Below are positions 8,941-16,811 of a stretch of 51,289 bases of DNA, one piece after another. The notes under the pieces are model-generated. The model was not told the origin of the DNA. It did not search any database and saw only the letters and a program-made list of their open reading frames with translations. The translations under genes were made by a program, and so were the position numbers. Source of the stretch: Lentisphaerota bacterium (lineage in GTDB: Bacteria; Verrucomicrobiota; Kiritimatiellia; UBA8416; VGWJ01); contig VGWJ01000016.1 in NCBI GenBank assembly GCA_016873635.1, positions 1 through 51,289 of the forward strand. The letters are read 5' to 3'. Numbering within the stretch: position 1 is the first letter of the stretch; each line of letters starts with the position of its first letter.

Positions 8941-8951
8941 GGAAGGGACGC

Positions 8952-10049
8952 ATGGCCAGAGTCGTACACGTTGACCTGGGCGAACGCGGCTACGCGATTC
9001 GGATCGGACGGGACATCACGCCGGGCGAGACGCTGGACGCGCGGGCGGCGCGTCGCGTCCTGCTGGTATCGGATTCCAACGTGGAGCCGCTCTACGGCGA
9101 ACGCTGCCGGCGCGCGCTGGCCGGCCGCGGACAGGAAACGGTTACGGCCGTGGTCAAGGCCGGCGAGGATTCCAAGAGCATCGAGAACGTCAAATCCCTG
9201 TGCGAAAAGGCGGCGGCCGCCGGGCTGGACCGTTCCTGCGCCGTGCTCGCCCTGGGCGGCGGAATGGTCGGCGACCTGGCCGGGTTCGCGGCGGCGGTGT
9301 TCCTGCGCGGCGTGAAGCTCGTGCAGGCGCCCACCTCGCTGCTGGCCATGGTGGACAGCTCGGTGGGCGGGAAGACGGCCATCAACCTGTCCGCGGGCAA
9401 GAACCTGGTGGGCGCTTTTCATCAGCCCGTGGAGGTGACGGCGGACCTTGACGTCCTGGCGACGCTGCCCGAGCGCGAGTATGTTTCCGGCCTGGCCGAG
9501 GTCGTGAAGTACGGGATCATATGGGACGCCGTGCTTTTCGAGACGCTGGAGAAGCAGGCGGAAGCGGTATTGAAGCGCGACGCCTCCCTGCTCGAGGACA
9601 TCGTGGCGCGGTGCTGCGCGATCAAGGCCGAGATCGTGGCCATGGACGAGCACGAGAACGGGGTGCGATCGATCCTGAACTTCGGGCATACCCTGGGCCA
9701 CGCGATCGAAACCGTGGCCGGATACGGCCGTCTTCTGCACGGCGAGGCGGTGGCCCTGGGCGCGGCGTATGCCGCGCGGGTGTCGCGCGCCGAAAAAGGG
9801 CTGCCGGAGGAGGCCGCGCGCCGGATCGTCGGGCTGCTCGAACGTTTCGGACTGCCGGCAAGCCTGAACGCGGCGGGCCTGGGCGCCGCGTCGTGGGAGC
9901 CGGTGCGCCGCGCCATGGCGGCGGACAAGAAGACCCGCGGGGGGCTGCCGCGCTTCGTGCTGGCCGAGAGCGTCGGCTCGGTGGTTTTCGGCTGCGAGGT
10001 CGGCGAGGAGACCTTGGCGAAGGCGTTTGAAGGGCTCAGGGAGTCCTGA
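8952..10049 (+). CDS. aroB: 3-dehydroquinate synthase
   Basis: A 365-residue AroB, the NAD- and zinc-dependent second enzyme of the shikimate pathway that turns DAHP into 3-dehydroquinate. NAD-binding GGGMVGDLAGFAA, the QAPTSLLAMVDSSVGGKTAIN signature, KNLVGAFHQP, GLAEVVKYG and the zinc-ligand region NFGHTLGHAIE with LLHGEAVALG are all present. Length is usual. A GGAAGGG at 8941-8947 sits before ATG 8952, only 11 bases after fmt, so it is read as part of the same operon. Confidence 0.96.
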   Translation: MARVVHVDLGERGYAIRIGRDITPGETLDARAARRVLLVSDSNVEPLYGERCRRALAGRGQETVTAVVKAGEDSKSIENVKSLCEKAAAAGLDRSCAVLALGGGMVGDLAGFAAAVFLRGVKLVQAPTSLLAMVDSSVGGKTAINLSAGKNLVGAFHQPVEVTADLDVLATLPEREYVSGLAEVVKYGIIWDAVLFETLEKQAEAVLKRDASLLEDIVARCCAIKAEIVAMDEHENGVRSILNFGHTLGHAIETVAGYGRLLHGEAVALGAAYAARVSRAEKGLPEEAARRIVGLLERFGLPASLNAAGLGAASWEPVRRAMAADKKTRGGLPRFVLAESVGSVVFGCEVGEETLAKAFEGLRES

Positions 10050-10073
10050 CACCCGGAAGCCGGGGAGGGCGCG

Positions 10074-10676
10074 ATGTCGGCGGTGAACGAGTGGGTGGCG
10101 CGCGAGTACTTCGAGGCCATCGGCTTCCTGGTGAGCCAGCCGTGCAAGTTCGTCGTGCCGGGCCGTCACAAGACGGCGGAAGAGGAGATCGACCTGCTGG
10201 TCTTCAACCCCGCGGCGACCGAGCACCGCGTGCCGGAGGAGATCGTGTGGGAGACGCGGCACCTGTCCACGGTGGCCCGGGCGGTGGTGGGCGTGCGCGG
10301 GTGGCACACGGAGCGTCTTTACGTTTCCCGAATCGAGAAGAGCCCCGAAGTGCTGCGGTTCGTGGAGAGCGAGCCGGTGCGCCTCGCATCGGGACGGCTG
10401 GGCACGGAGAGCGTGGCGCGGGTGTTGTGCCTGCCGGCTTTGCCGGCCTCGGGCGAAATGAAGAAGAACGTCGTGCGCGTGCTCAGGGAGAAGGGAATCG
10501 ACGGGGTGATCTCCTTCCGCACGATGCTCCTGGAACTGGTGTCGCGCGTGGAAACGCACCGGAACTACGACAAATCCGACCTCTTGCAGGTCATCCGCCT
10601 GCTGAAGAACTACGGGCTTCTGAGGGATCCGCAGATGGAGCTGTTCGGACGCCGGCGCAGGCGCGCGCGCGGATAG
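10074..10676 (+). CDS. Unknown protein with PD-(D/E)xK-like N-terminus
   Basis: A 200-residue protein that I do not recognise. The N-terminal half has the order helix, FVVPGR strand, EEEIDLLVFNP, then VWETRHLS. This recalls the acidic E...(I/V)D-x-(L/V) core of PD-(D/E)xK nuclease-like folds, but the second acidic/Lys element is not clean (no obvious E-x-K), so nuclease activity is only a guess. The C-terminal half is helical and ends with YDKSDLLQVIRLLKNYGLL, helix-turn-helix-like, and a basic RRRRRARG tail. It follows aroB by 24 bases on the same strand and is probably the last gene of that operon. Confidence 0.7.
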   Translation: MSAVNEWVAREYFEAIGFLVSQPCKFVVPGRHKTAEEEIDLLVFNPAATEHRVPEEIVWETRHLSTVARAVVGVRGWHTERLYVSRIEKSPEVLRFVESEPVRLASGRLGTESVARVLCLPALPASGEMKKNVVRVLREKGIDGVISFRTMLLELVSRVETHRNYDKSDLLQVIRLLKNYGLLRDPQMELFGRRRRRARG

Positions 10677-10781
10677 CCCCCGTTTCCTGCGCGTCTGTGT
10701 GACAAACGCGCCCTTCGGGTTTCGATGCGCCGCGGGAGTCCGGGTTTCCGGCGGGGCCCGGCGGCCGGGACGCCGCGTCGC

Positions 10782-12725
10782 TCAACCCATTTCCTCGATC
10801 GCCACGAGCGGCTGGTCCTTGGAGACCGCGGCCCCGTGCGCGACCAGGAATTTAACGATCCGGCACTTGCGCGGGGCCTTGATCTGGTTGAACAGCTTCA
10901 TGGCCTCGACGATGCAGACCGGCGCGTCCTTCTCCACCGTGTCCCCCGGCTTGGCGAACTGCGGTTTTCCCGGGCCGGCCGAAAGGTAGAAAGTGCCGTT
11001 GAGGGGGGCCTTGATCGCCGGGCCGGGGGCGGCGCCGGCGGAGGGCGACTCCGGCGCGGGCGCCGCCTCCCGCGCCGGTTGCGGGGCGGCGGCCGGCGCG
11101 GGAGCGCCCTGCGTCTCAGCCGCGGCGGGAACGTCCGCGCCCCGCAGGGTGAGGCTGACCTCGCCGCGGCGGATGGTCAGCTCGCTGAGATTGAGTTCCT
11201 TGACCTTCTGCACCACGTTCTGAAGCTCCTTGTAGTCCTGCGGCGTCAGGAAAGGCCGCGGAGGGCCGGAAGGCGTCTGGGCGGCGTCCTGCGCGCGGCG
11301 TTCGATATCCGCGGGAACGGGCGGGCGATCCTCGGTGGGCAGCGCGCGCCACTTGAAATAATCGAGCGCGGGTTCGGGGAAAAGGCAGTAGGAGATGATG
11401 TCCTCCTCGCTCTGGATGAGTTTGGGGTCAACGCCGTCGGTGGCGTTGGGGAGCATCGGCTTGAGCAGATCGGCCGGGCGGCAGGTGATAACCTTCTCGC
11501 GCCCGAGGATTCGCCTGCGGACGGCGTGGCTGATCGGGGCGGGGGAGCGCCCGTAGAGCCCCCTGACGTAGTCCTTGGTCTCCTGCGGCACCATGGCGTA
11601 GCGCTCGCCGGCCAGCACGTTCAGGACCGACTGCACGCCCACGATCTGGCTGGTGGGCGTGACCAGCGGCGGATAGCCGAGGTCGGCGCGCGTGCGCGGC
11701 AGTTCGGCCAGCACTTCCGGCAGGCGGTCGAGCGCATTCTGCTGCGCGAGCTGGGAGCGCAGGTTGGAGATCATGCCTCCCGGGATGTGGTGCTCGAGGA
11801 TATCCGGATCGATGATATTGGACGGATGATGGCTGAGCTGCCGCTGCGGGGCCAGGTTCGTGAAGTAGCGGCACATCTCGCGCAGGGCGTCGCGGTTCAG
11901 CTCGGCGCTGTACTCGGTTTCCTCGAAAATCGCGAGCATGGTCTCGACGGGCGGCTGCGACGAGAAGCCGGCCATGACCGAGATGGCGCAGTCGATCGCG
12001 CCCGCTCCCGCCCGCGCGGCCTCCACGTAAGTGGCCGTGGCCATTCCGCTGGTCATGTGCGAGTGCACCTGGATGGGAACCTTCACGGACGCCACGAGCG
12101 CCTTGATGAGCTTTTCCGCGGAAATGGGCGAGAGGATGCCCGCCATGTCCTTGATGCACAGGGAGTCGATTCCGAGCTGCTCCTGCTCGCGCGCGATGCG
12201 CACGAACTCCTCCACGGTGTGCACGGGGCTGGTGGTATAGCACAGCGTGCCCTGCGCGTGACCGCCGTGGCGCTTGACGGAGGCGACGGCCGCTTCGATG
12301 TTGCGGTTGTCGTTCAGCGCGTCGAAGATGCGAAAGATGTCGATGCCGTTCGCGCAGGCCAGAGCCACGAAGCGATCAAGCAGATCGTCCGGATAGTTCC
12401 GGTAACCGAGCACGTTCTGGCCGCGCAGGAGCATCTGCAGGGGCGTCTTCCTGGCGCGTGCCTTGATCTGGCGCAGCCGTTCCCACGGGTTCTCGCGCAG
12501 GAAGCGCAGGCAGACGTCGAAAGTGGCCCCGCCCCAGACTTCCAGGGAGTAGAAGCCGGCCGCGTCGATCGTGTCGATGATCCCGACGATGTCGCGCGTG
12601 CGCATGCGGGTCGCCCACAGCGACTGGTGGGCGTCGCGCAGGGTCGTGTCGGTGATGCGCAACGGGATCCGCTTTCCGTTCCCGCGCGCGGGCCGCGCGG
12701 CGTCCCTGTTCTTTGCTGAAGGCAT
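10782..12725 (-). CDS. OadA/PycB-type carboxyltransferase fused to BCCP-like biotin domain
   Basis: A 647-residue biotin-dependent carboxyltransferase. Residues 22-290 form the HMGL-like TIM barrel with DTTLRD (26-31), the metal/carbamyl Lys K192 in IKDMAG, and H221/H223 in HSHMTSG. Residues ~300-480 match the conserved carboxylase domain of pyruvate carboxylase B / oxaloacetate decarboxylase alpha. Residues 498-529 closely resemble the N-terminal AccB segment (short helix, then SELTIRRGEVSLTLRG). A Pro/Ala linker (531-570) and a biotinyl domain with K610 in EAMKL follow. It is the last gene of a cluster with accD and accA. It may act in pyruvate/oxaloacetate chemistry, supply the BCCP for acetyl-CoA carboxylase, or both. 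No biotin carboxylase or sodium-pump beta subunit is in the window. Confidence 0.88.
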   Translation of the reverse strand: MPSAKNRDAARPARGNGKRIPLRITDTTLRDAHQSLWATRMRTRDIVGIIDTIDAAGFYSLEVWGGATFDVCLRFLRENPWERLRQIKARARKTPLQMLLRGQNVLGYRNYPDDLLDRFVALACANGIDIFRIFDALNDNRNIEAAVASVKRHGGHAQGTLCYTTSPVHTVEEFVRIAREQEQLGIDSLCIKDMAGILSPISAEKLIKALVASVKVPIQVHSHMTSGMATATYVEAARAGAGAIDCAISVMAGFSSQPPVETMLAIFEETEYSAELNRDALREMCRYFTNLAPQRQLSHHPSNIIDPDILEHHIPGGMISNLRSQLAQQNALDRLPEVLAELPRTRADLGYPPLVTPTSQIVGVQSVLNVLAGERYAMVPQETKDYVRGLYGRSPAPISHAVRRRILGREKVITCRPADLLKPMLPNATDGVDPKLIQSEEDIISYCLFPEPALDYFKWRALPTEDRPPVPADIERRAQDAAQTPSGPPRPFLTPQDYKELQNVVQKVKELNLSELTIRRGEVSLTLRGADVPAAAETQGAPAPAAAPQPAREAAPAPESPSAGAAPGPAIKAPLNGTFYLSAGPGKPQFAKPGDTVEKDAPVCIVEAMKLFNQIKAPRKCRIVKFLVAHGAAVSKDQPLVAIEEMG

Positions 12726-12727
12726 GC

Positions 12728-13711
12728 TTACCTCTTTTCGTGGCGGCGGGCGCGCCTTTCCGCGCGCGCGTCGCGGCGGCCCATGCGCGTATACTTCTCG
12801 TAGCGTCGTTCCACGAGTTTGCGCGGCGAAAGCGACGCGAGCGCGCGCAGATGCCTGAGCAGCGCGTCGCGAAGGGCCGCCATGACGGCCTTGTGGTCGC
12901 GGTGGGCGCCGCCGGGCGGCTCGGGAACGATCTCATCAATGATGCCCAGCTCGAGCAGGGAGGGGGCGGTCAGTTTCAGGGCTTCGGCCGCGCGCGGCGC
13001 CTGGGAGCCGTCGCGCCAGAGGATGGAGGCGCAGCCCTCGGGCGAAATCACCGAGTAGATCGCGTTGGAGAGCATCAGGACCGCGTCGCCGACGCCGATG
13101 CCGATCGCGCCGCCGCTGCCGCCTTCGCCGGTGATCACGGCCACCACCGGCACCTCGAGAGCCGACATCTCGGTGAGGTTGCGCGCGATGGCCTCGGCCT
13201 GTCCGCGGGCTTCGGCTTCCATGCCGGGATACGCCCCGGGCGTGTCGATCAGCGTGACGACCGGCAGGCCGTACTTCTCGGCCAGCTTCATCAGGCGCAG
13301 GGCCTTGCGGTAACCGTCGGGATTGGCCATTCCGAAGTTGGCCTTGATGTTCTCCTCCACCGTACGGCCCTTCTGATGGCCGATCAGCATGACGCGGCGC
13401 TTGTCCAGCCGCGCGAAACCGCCGATGATGCCCCGGTCGTCGGCGTAGCAGCGGTCGCCGTGCAGTTCGATGAACTCGCGGAACATGCCGGCGATGTAGT
13501 CCTGCAGAAGAGGGCGGTCCTTGTGCCGCGCGATCTGAACCGTCTGCCACGGCGAGAGGCCCGCGTAAACGCTGCGCCGCAACGCCTCAAGCTTCTTCGT
13601 CAACTCGGCGATCTCCGCGTCGAAATTGGCCTTCGGATCCGCGTTGAGCCTGTTCAGCTCGGCGATCCGCCGCTCGACTTCGACGATCTCTTTCTCAAAC
13701 TCCAGATCCAT
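12728..13711 (-). CDS. accA: Acetyl-CoA carboxylase carboxyltransferase alpha subunit
   Basis: A 327-residue AccA, which with AccD transfers carboxyl from biotin to acetyl-CoA for fatty-acid synthesis. The N-terminal helical LEFEKEIVEVERRIAEL region, ELHGDRCYADD, HQKGRTVEENIKANFGMANPDGYRKALRLM, LIDTPGAYPG and GEGGSGGAIGIGVGD are classic. ATG 13711 has a GGAAGG a few bases upstream; the longer open frame adds only non-homologous residues. The gene stops 2 bases before the fusion gene starts, so the two are clearly one operon. The very basic C-terminal tail is longer than usual. Confidence 0.95.
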   Translation of the reverse strand: MDLEFEKEIVEVERRIAELNRLNADPKANFDAEIAELTKKLEALRRSVYAGLSPWQTVQIARHKDRPLLQDYIAGMFREFIELHGDRCYADDRGIIGGFARLDKRRVMLIGHQKGRTVEENIKANFGMANPDGYRKALRLMKLAEKYGLPVVTLIDTPGAYPGMEAEARGQAEAIARNLTEMSALEVPVVAVITGEGGSGGAIGIGVGDAVLMLSNAIYSVISPEGCASILWRDGSQAPRAAEALKLTAPSLLELGIIDEIVPEPPGGAHRDHKAVMAALRDALLRHLRALASLSPRKLVERRYEKYTRMGRRDARAERRARRHEKR

Positions 13712-13730
13712 CGCGCGCCTTCCGGATTGG

Positions 13731-14126
13731 TTACGCCGCGGGGGGCGAGAAGAGCCGTCCCAGCCATGCCCGAAATCCACGGTCGGACGACAGGGCGGAC
13801 TTCTTGGAATTGATCAGTTTCTCGAGGTCGTCGCCCGAGAGCGCCTCGCGGCAGAGGTTTTCGGCCGACTGGATGTCCAGCGCGGTCATGCCGCGGGCCT
13901 CGGCGTCCACCTGCCAGGCCGGAACGGACTGCAGACCGGCCAGGCGGCAGGCTTCCAGGCGCCTGGCGCCCGAGATCAGAACGTTGCGGCGATCCACGAT
14001 GACGGGAAAGAGCAGCCCCAGGCGGCGGATGGATTCCTCGAGCGAGCGCAGGTCGCCCAGGTCGCCGCGGATACGGCCGGCAACGACGATGCTGCGAATG
14101 TCCAGTTCGACGTACTTGCGGTTCAT
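13731..14126 (-). CDS. ParB N-terminal-domain (ParB/Srx fold) protein
   Basis: A 131-residue protein with only a ParB-type N-terminal domain. Visible family elements are LEESIRRLGLLFPVIVD (29-45), a nucleotide-binding-like GARRLEAC (53-60, where chromosomal ParB has GERR), GLQSVPAW, and SAENLCREALS (87-97), matching the ENxxR-x2-LS box. The DNA-binding helix-turn-helix and the dimerisation domain of true ParB are absent, so it is unlikely to be the chromosome segregation protein. It is wedged between accD (1 base away) and accA (19 bases), so it is co-transcribed with fatty-acid genes. Role unknown; a CTP/ATP-responsive regulator is one possibility. Confidence 0.85.
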   Translation of the reverse strand: MNRKYVELDIRSIVVAGRIRGDLGDLRSLEESIRRLGLLFPVIVDRRNVLISGARRLEACRLAGLQSVPAWQVDAEARGMTALDIQSAENLCREALSGDDLEKLINSKKSALSSDRGFRAWLGRLFSPPAA

Positions 14127-14127
14127 G

Positions 14128-14964
14128 CTACTTCCTGTTCCAGTAGGCGAGGATCCGGTGCAGCAGATCCTTCATTTCGGCGCGTTTGGCGATGCAGTCG
14201 ATGAAGCCGTGCGCGAGCAGGTACTCGGCGGTCTGAAAGTCGTCGGGCAGCTTCTGCTTGATCGTCTGCTCGATCACGCGGCGCCCGGCGAAACCGATCA
14301 TCACGCCCGGCTCCGCGATGTTCACGTCGCCGACCATGGCGTAGCTGGCGGAAACGCCTCCCGTGGTGGGGTGCGTGAGGATCGAGATGTAGGGCACGCC
14401 CGCGCGATGGAGGCGCGACAGCCCCGCGCAGGTCTTGGCCATCTGCATCAGGGACAGGATGCCCTCGTGCATGCGCGCGCCGCCCGAGGCGGAAACGATG
14501 ACGCAGGGCAGGCGGTGCTTGAGGGCGTATTCGGCGGAGAGGAGAATCTTTTCTCCCGTGCCGCTGCCCAGGCTCCCGCCCAGGAAGCGGAAGTCCATGA
14601 TCGCGACGACCACGGGGGTGCCGTGGATGCGGCCGCGTCCGGTGACGACCGCCTCGCGCATGCCGGTCTCCTTCTGGGCGGCGGCGGACTTCTCGGCGTA
14701 GGGGCCCTTGGCGTCGGAGAAGCGCAGGGGGTCGCTGGTGCCGATGTGCGCGTTGAGCTCGTCGAAAGTGCCGCCGTCGATGAGGAGATCGATGCGCTGC
14801 TGGAACGTAATGCGGTCGTGGAAGCCGCACTTGGGGCACACGTTGAGCCCCTTGGACCACTCTTCCCGGAACACGTGCGCCTTGCATCCCGGGCAGACCG
14901 TCCAGAGATCCTCCCTCTCGACCTGTCTCCTCTCGGATTGCGACTTCAGATTGAACCAGCCCAC
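14128..14964 (-). CDS. accD: Acetyl-CoA carboxylase carboxyltransferase beta subunit
   Basis: A 278-residue AccD. The N-terminal four-cysteine zinc ribbon is present as CPGC...CPKCGF at about residues 24-46, followed by the carboxyltransferase fold with FRFLGGSLGSGTGEKI, SASGGARMHEG, THPTTGGVSASYAM and IGFAGRRVIEQTI. It is the first gene of the minus-strand cluster and probably sets its transcription from the gap at 14965-15271. It ends one base from the ParB-domain gene. With AccA it makes the alpha2beta2 carboxyltransferase. Confidence 0.96.
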   Translation of the reverse strand: MGWFNLKSQSERRQVEREDLWTVCPGCKAHVFREEWSKGLNVCPKCGFHDRITFQQRIDLLIDGGTFDELNAHIGTSDPLRFSDAKGPYAEKSAAAQKETGMREAVVTGRGRIHGTPVVVAIMDFRFLGGSLGSGTGEKILLSAEYALKHRLPCVIVSASGGARMHEGILSLMQMAKTCAGLSRLHRAGVPYISILTHPTTGGVSASYAMVGDVNIAEPGVMIGFAGRRVIEQTIKQKLPDDFQTAEYLLAHGFIDCIAKRAEMKDLLHRILAYWNRK

Positions 14965-15271
14965 TTCCGTCTCCTTGCCGCGGCAGTATGACGCAGAGGG
15001 GTGGGGGGCGACAATCAGAAAAAACGTACGGCGAGCCGTCAGTCACACGGTGGGGAACCGCGGTAGGGCGGGGCCTCCCGCCGCGCCGTGGCGGACCGGG
15101 ACGGTCCGCCCTACCGTTGCTCCCCCCCGGTTCTGAGGCCTCGCCGCGAATGTTCGATTGAAAGCGCCTGCGTGCGGGGTATGATGGACCCGTGGAGCAG
15201 GTGAGCGCGTTCACGGCGCCCGCGCGGCAGCGCCGGGTGGGTGAGCGCAAAACGCGCAGGGACGTCCGGAA
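14965..15271. other. Divergent intergenic region (accD / lipoprotein)
   Basis: This 307-base gap separates the accD cluster from the plus-strand lipoprotein gene and should hold promoters for both. I cannot pick convincing -35/-10 pairs. The main visible structure is the palindromic repeat at 15062-15115. No open frame with coding character was found. Confidence 0.5.
15062..15115. repeat. REP-like palindromic repeat, copy 2
   Basis: GGTAGGGCGG at 15062-15071 pairs with CCGCCCTACC at 15106-15115. Inside, GGCGGACCG (15090-15098) and CGGTCCGCC (15102-15110) form a 9-base stem with a 3-base loop. The block GGGACGGTCCGCCCTACC occurs identically at 96-113, so this is a dispersed element and not a chance hairpin. 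Confidence 0.65.
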
Positions 15272-15724
15272 ATGAGAGAGGACAGGCCCGGGAACGGAGT
15301 GACGGCGTTTCGCGCGGCGCTTCCGGCGGCCTTGGCGGCGGCGTTTGTCGTCGCGGGCTGCGAGCCGGCGGGCCGGCCGGTGGCCGTTGACGTCCGCGCT
15401 TCGGCCACGGTGGAGCCTCCGTACCGGAACATGGTGGTGCTCTTCCGGTTCTACGTGAACGGCGAGCCGGCGCACAGCGCCACTCCCGCCGTGGGAATGG
15501 CGCCGTCGCGGGCGGACTACGCGACGCGGCTTTCGACGGGCGACAGCGTCGGCGTCACGGCCGCGGTCTACTGGAACAACGGGACGGAATACGTACCCGT
15601 GACCGAACCCGAATCGCGCGATCTGAGCTACGCGCGGGCGCGGGATCTGGCGGAAACGTCCGGCGGGAAAGACGAGTTGCGCTGCGTGTGGAACGTGGAC
15701 TTGCGGCTGGTCATCCCGCAGTGA
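15272..15724 (+). CDS. Small putative lipoprotein, unknown function
   Basis: A 150-residue secreted protein that I do not recognise. A hydrophobic Ala-rich signal ends in a VAGC lipobox, with the Cys at about residue 30, so it is probably lipidated. The mature part is predicted beta-rich (NMVVLFRFYVNGEPAH, GDSVGVTAAVYWNNG, WNVDLRLVIPQ), with no catalytic motif. The start could instead be a later codon because there is no strong ribosome site. It is followed by a GC-rich hairpin. Confidence 0.65.
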   Translation: MREDRPGNGVTAFRAALPAALAAAFVVAGCEPAGRPVAVDVRASATVEPPYRNMVVLFRFYVNGEPAHSATPAVGMAPSRADYATRLSTGDSVGVTAAVYWNNGTEYVPVTEPESRDLSYARARDLAETSGGKDELRCVWNVDLRLVIPQ

Positions 15725-15728
15725 TTCC

Positions 15729-15756
15729 GCCCGGCGCCGCCCGGGCGGGGCCGGGC
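15729..15756 (+). terminator. GC hairpin after lipoprotein gene
   Basis: GCCCGGC (15729-15735) and GCCGGGC (15750-15756) form a 7-base stem just after the stop. No T-run follows, so intrinsic termination is uncertain. Confidence 0.3.
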
Positions 15757-15827
15757 GGGGGAAGAACCGGCACAACGGGTATGAATAGAGGCTTGAACGC
15801 GTCCCGCGGCGGTGAGAAAATCGGGGC

Positions 15828-16679
15828 ATGAAAACGGCAGCGACTCTCAGGAAGATAGCCGCGCTGGCCTTTGCGCTGGGCATGTGCGGCCTGCCCGCCG
15901 CGCGTGGCGACACGGAGCTGCGGACATACCCCCTGACCGCGCCCGACGCGGAGGCGATGGTCGAGGCGGTCAGGCTGCTCGCCGGGCCCGGCGGCCGCGT
16001 CATCCACGACAGGGGATCCAGCCGGCTGTTTGTGCTGGCCGCCCCTGACGACCACGCCAGGATTGCGGCCCTGCTGAAGGAAGCCGACGTGCCCCTGCGC
16101 AACGTACGCGTGGACGTGGCGATCGATGACGCCGGCAGCTCGCGCGAGGCGGCGGCGGGCGCCACGGGCGCGGGCGAGGTCGCGGTCACGCCGCGCGGAA
16201 CGGGTTGGCGGGCGCGGGTAACGCCGTTTGCGCGCGCGCACAGTTCGCGTCAGACGGGCAGCGTGCAGCAGTCGCTGGTCGTGCGCGACGGCGGCGAGGC
16301 GCTCATCCGGGTTGCGCGCCAGGTGCCTTACGAGGAAACGCTTGTCGAATACGGGCGCCGCTGGGGGTACATCGAGCGTCGCCTCGTCATGCGCGAAGTG
16401 GGCGCGGCGCTGCGTATCCGGCCCCGCATAATCGGCGACGGGCCGCTGATAGCGCTGCGCATAACGCCGGAGCTCAGCGGCGTGACCGATGACGGCACGC
16501 GCTCCATCCAGTACGCGCGGGCGGCGACGGAGGTTACGGTGCGCGACGGCGAGGCCTTCGATCTCGGAGGGCTGAGCGAGGAGAGGGAGTTCTACAGCAT
16601 GTTCCTGGTGGGGGTGGACAGCCGCGGCAATCAGCGTCAGCTCACGATCACGGCCACGCCGCGGATCATGGCGCCGTGA
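15828..16679 (+). CDS. Short secretin-like exported protein
   Basis: A 283-residue exported protein. A signal peptide (MKTAATLRKIAALAFALG...ARG) precedes TYPLTAPDAEAMVEAVRLLAGPGGRVIHDRGSSRLFVLAAPDDHARIAALLKEAD, which fits a secretin short N-domain (STN/N1-like) as in type II/III secretion or type IV pilus secretins. The C-terminal half resembles the start of a secretin beta domain (ALRIRPRIIGDGPLIALRITPELSG, then VRDGEAFDLGGLSEE). It is far shorter than real secretins (usually over 550 residues), so a pore seems unlikely without partners. It could be a pilot or assembly factor, or a reduced secretin. gspG lies far away at 50561. Confidence 0.7.
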   Translation: MKTAATLRKIAALAFALGMCGLPAARGDTELRTYPLTAPDAEAMVEAVRLLAGPGGRVIHDRGSSRLFVLAAPDDHARIAALLKEADVPLRNVRVDVAIDDAGSSREAAAGATGAGEVAVTPRGTGWRARVTPFARAHSSRQTGSVQQSLVVRDGGEALIRVARQVPYEETLVEYGRRWGYIERRLVMREVGAALRIRPRIIGDGPLIALRITPELSGVTDDGTRSIQYARAATEVTVRDGEAFDLGGLSEEREFYSMFLVGVDSRGNQRQLTITATPRIMAP

Positions 16680-16811
16680 GTTCCGGGGCGCGGGGGGCGG
16701 CCGCGGCCGGGCGACGGGGATCGGCAGGACGGGAGCGGGCAAGTCGCGCGCCCGCTTTGCTGCCTCCCTTCCCGCCGACGCCTGTCGCGCCTCACGCCCG
16801 GAAGGAGCAAC

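Noticed and set aside
10757-10769. CCCGG-CGG-CCGGG hairpin between the unknown gene and the carboxyltransferase
   Set aside because: A 5-bp stem in very GC-rich DNA and no T-run is not distinguishable from background.
13731-14126. Chromosome-partitioning ParB
   Set aside because: It is only 131 residues, with no helix-turn-helix or dimer domain, no ParA neighbour and no visible parS-like palindrome.
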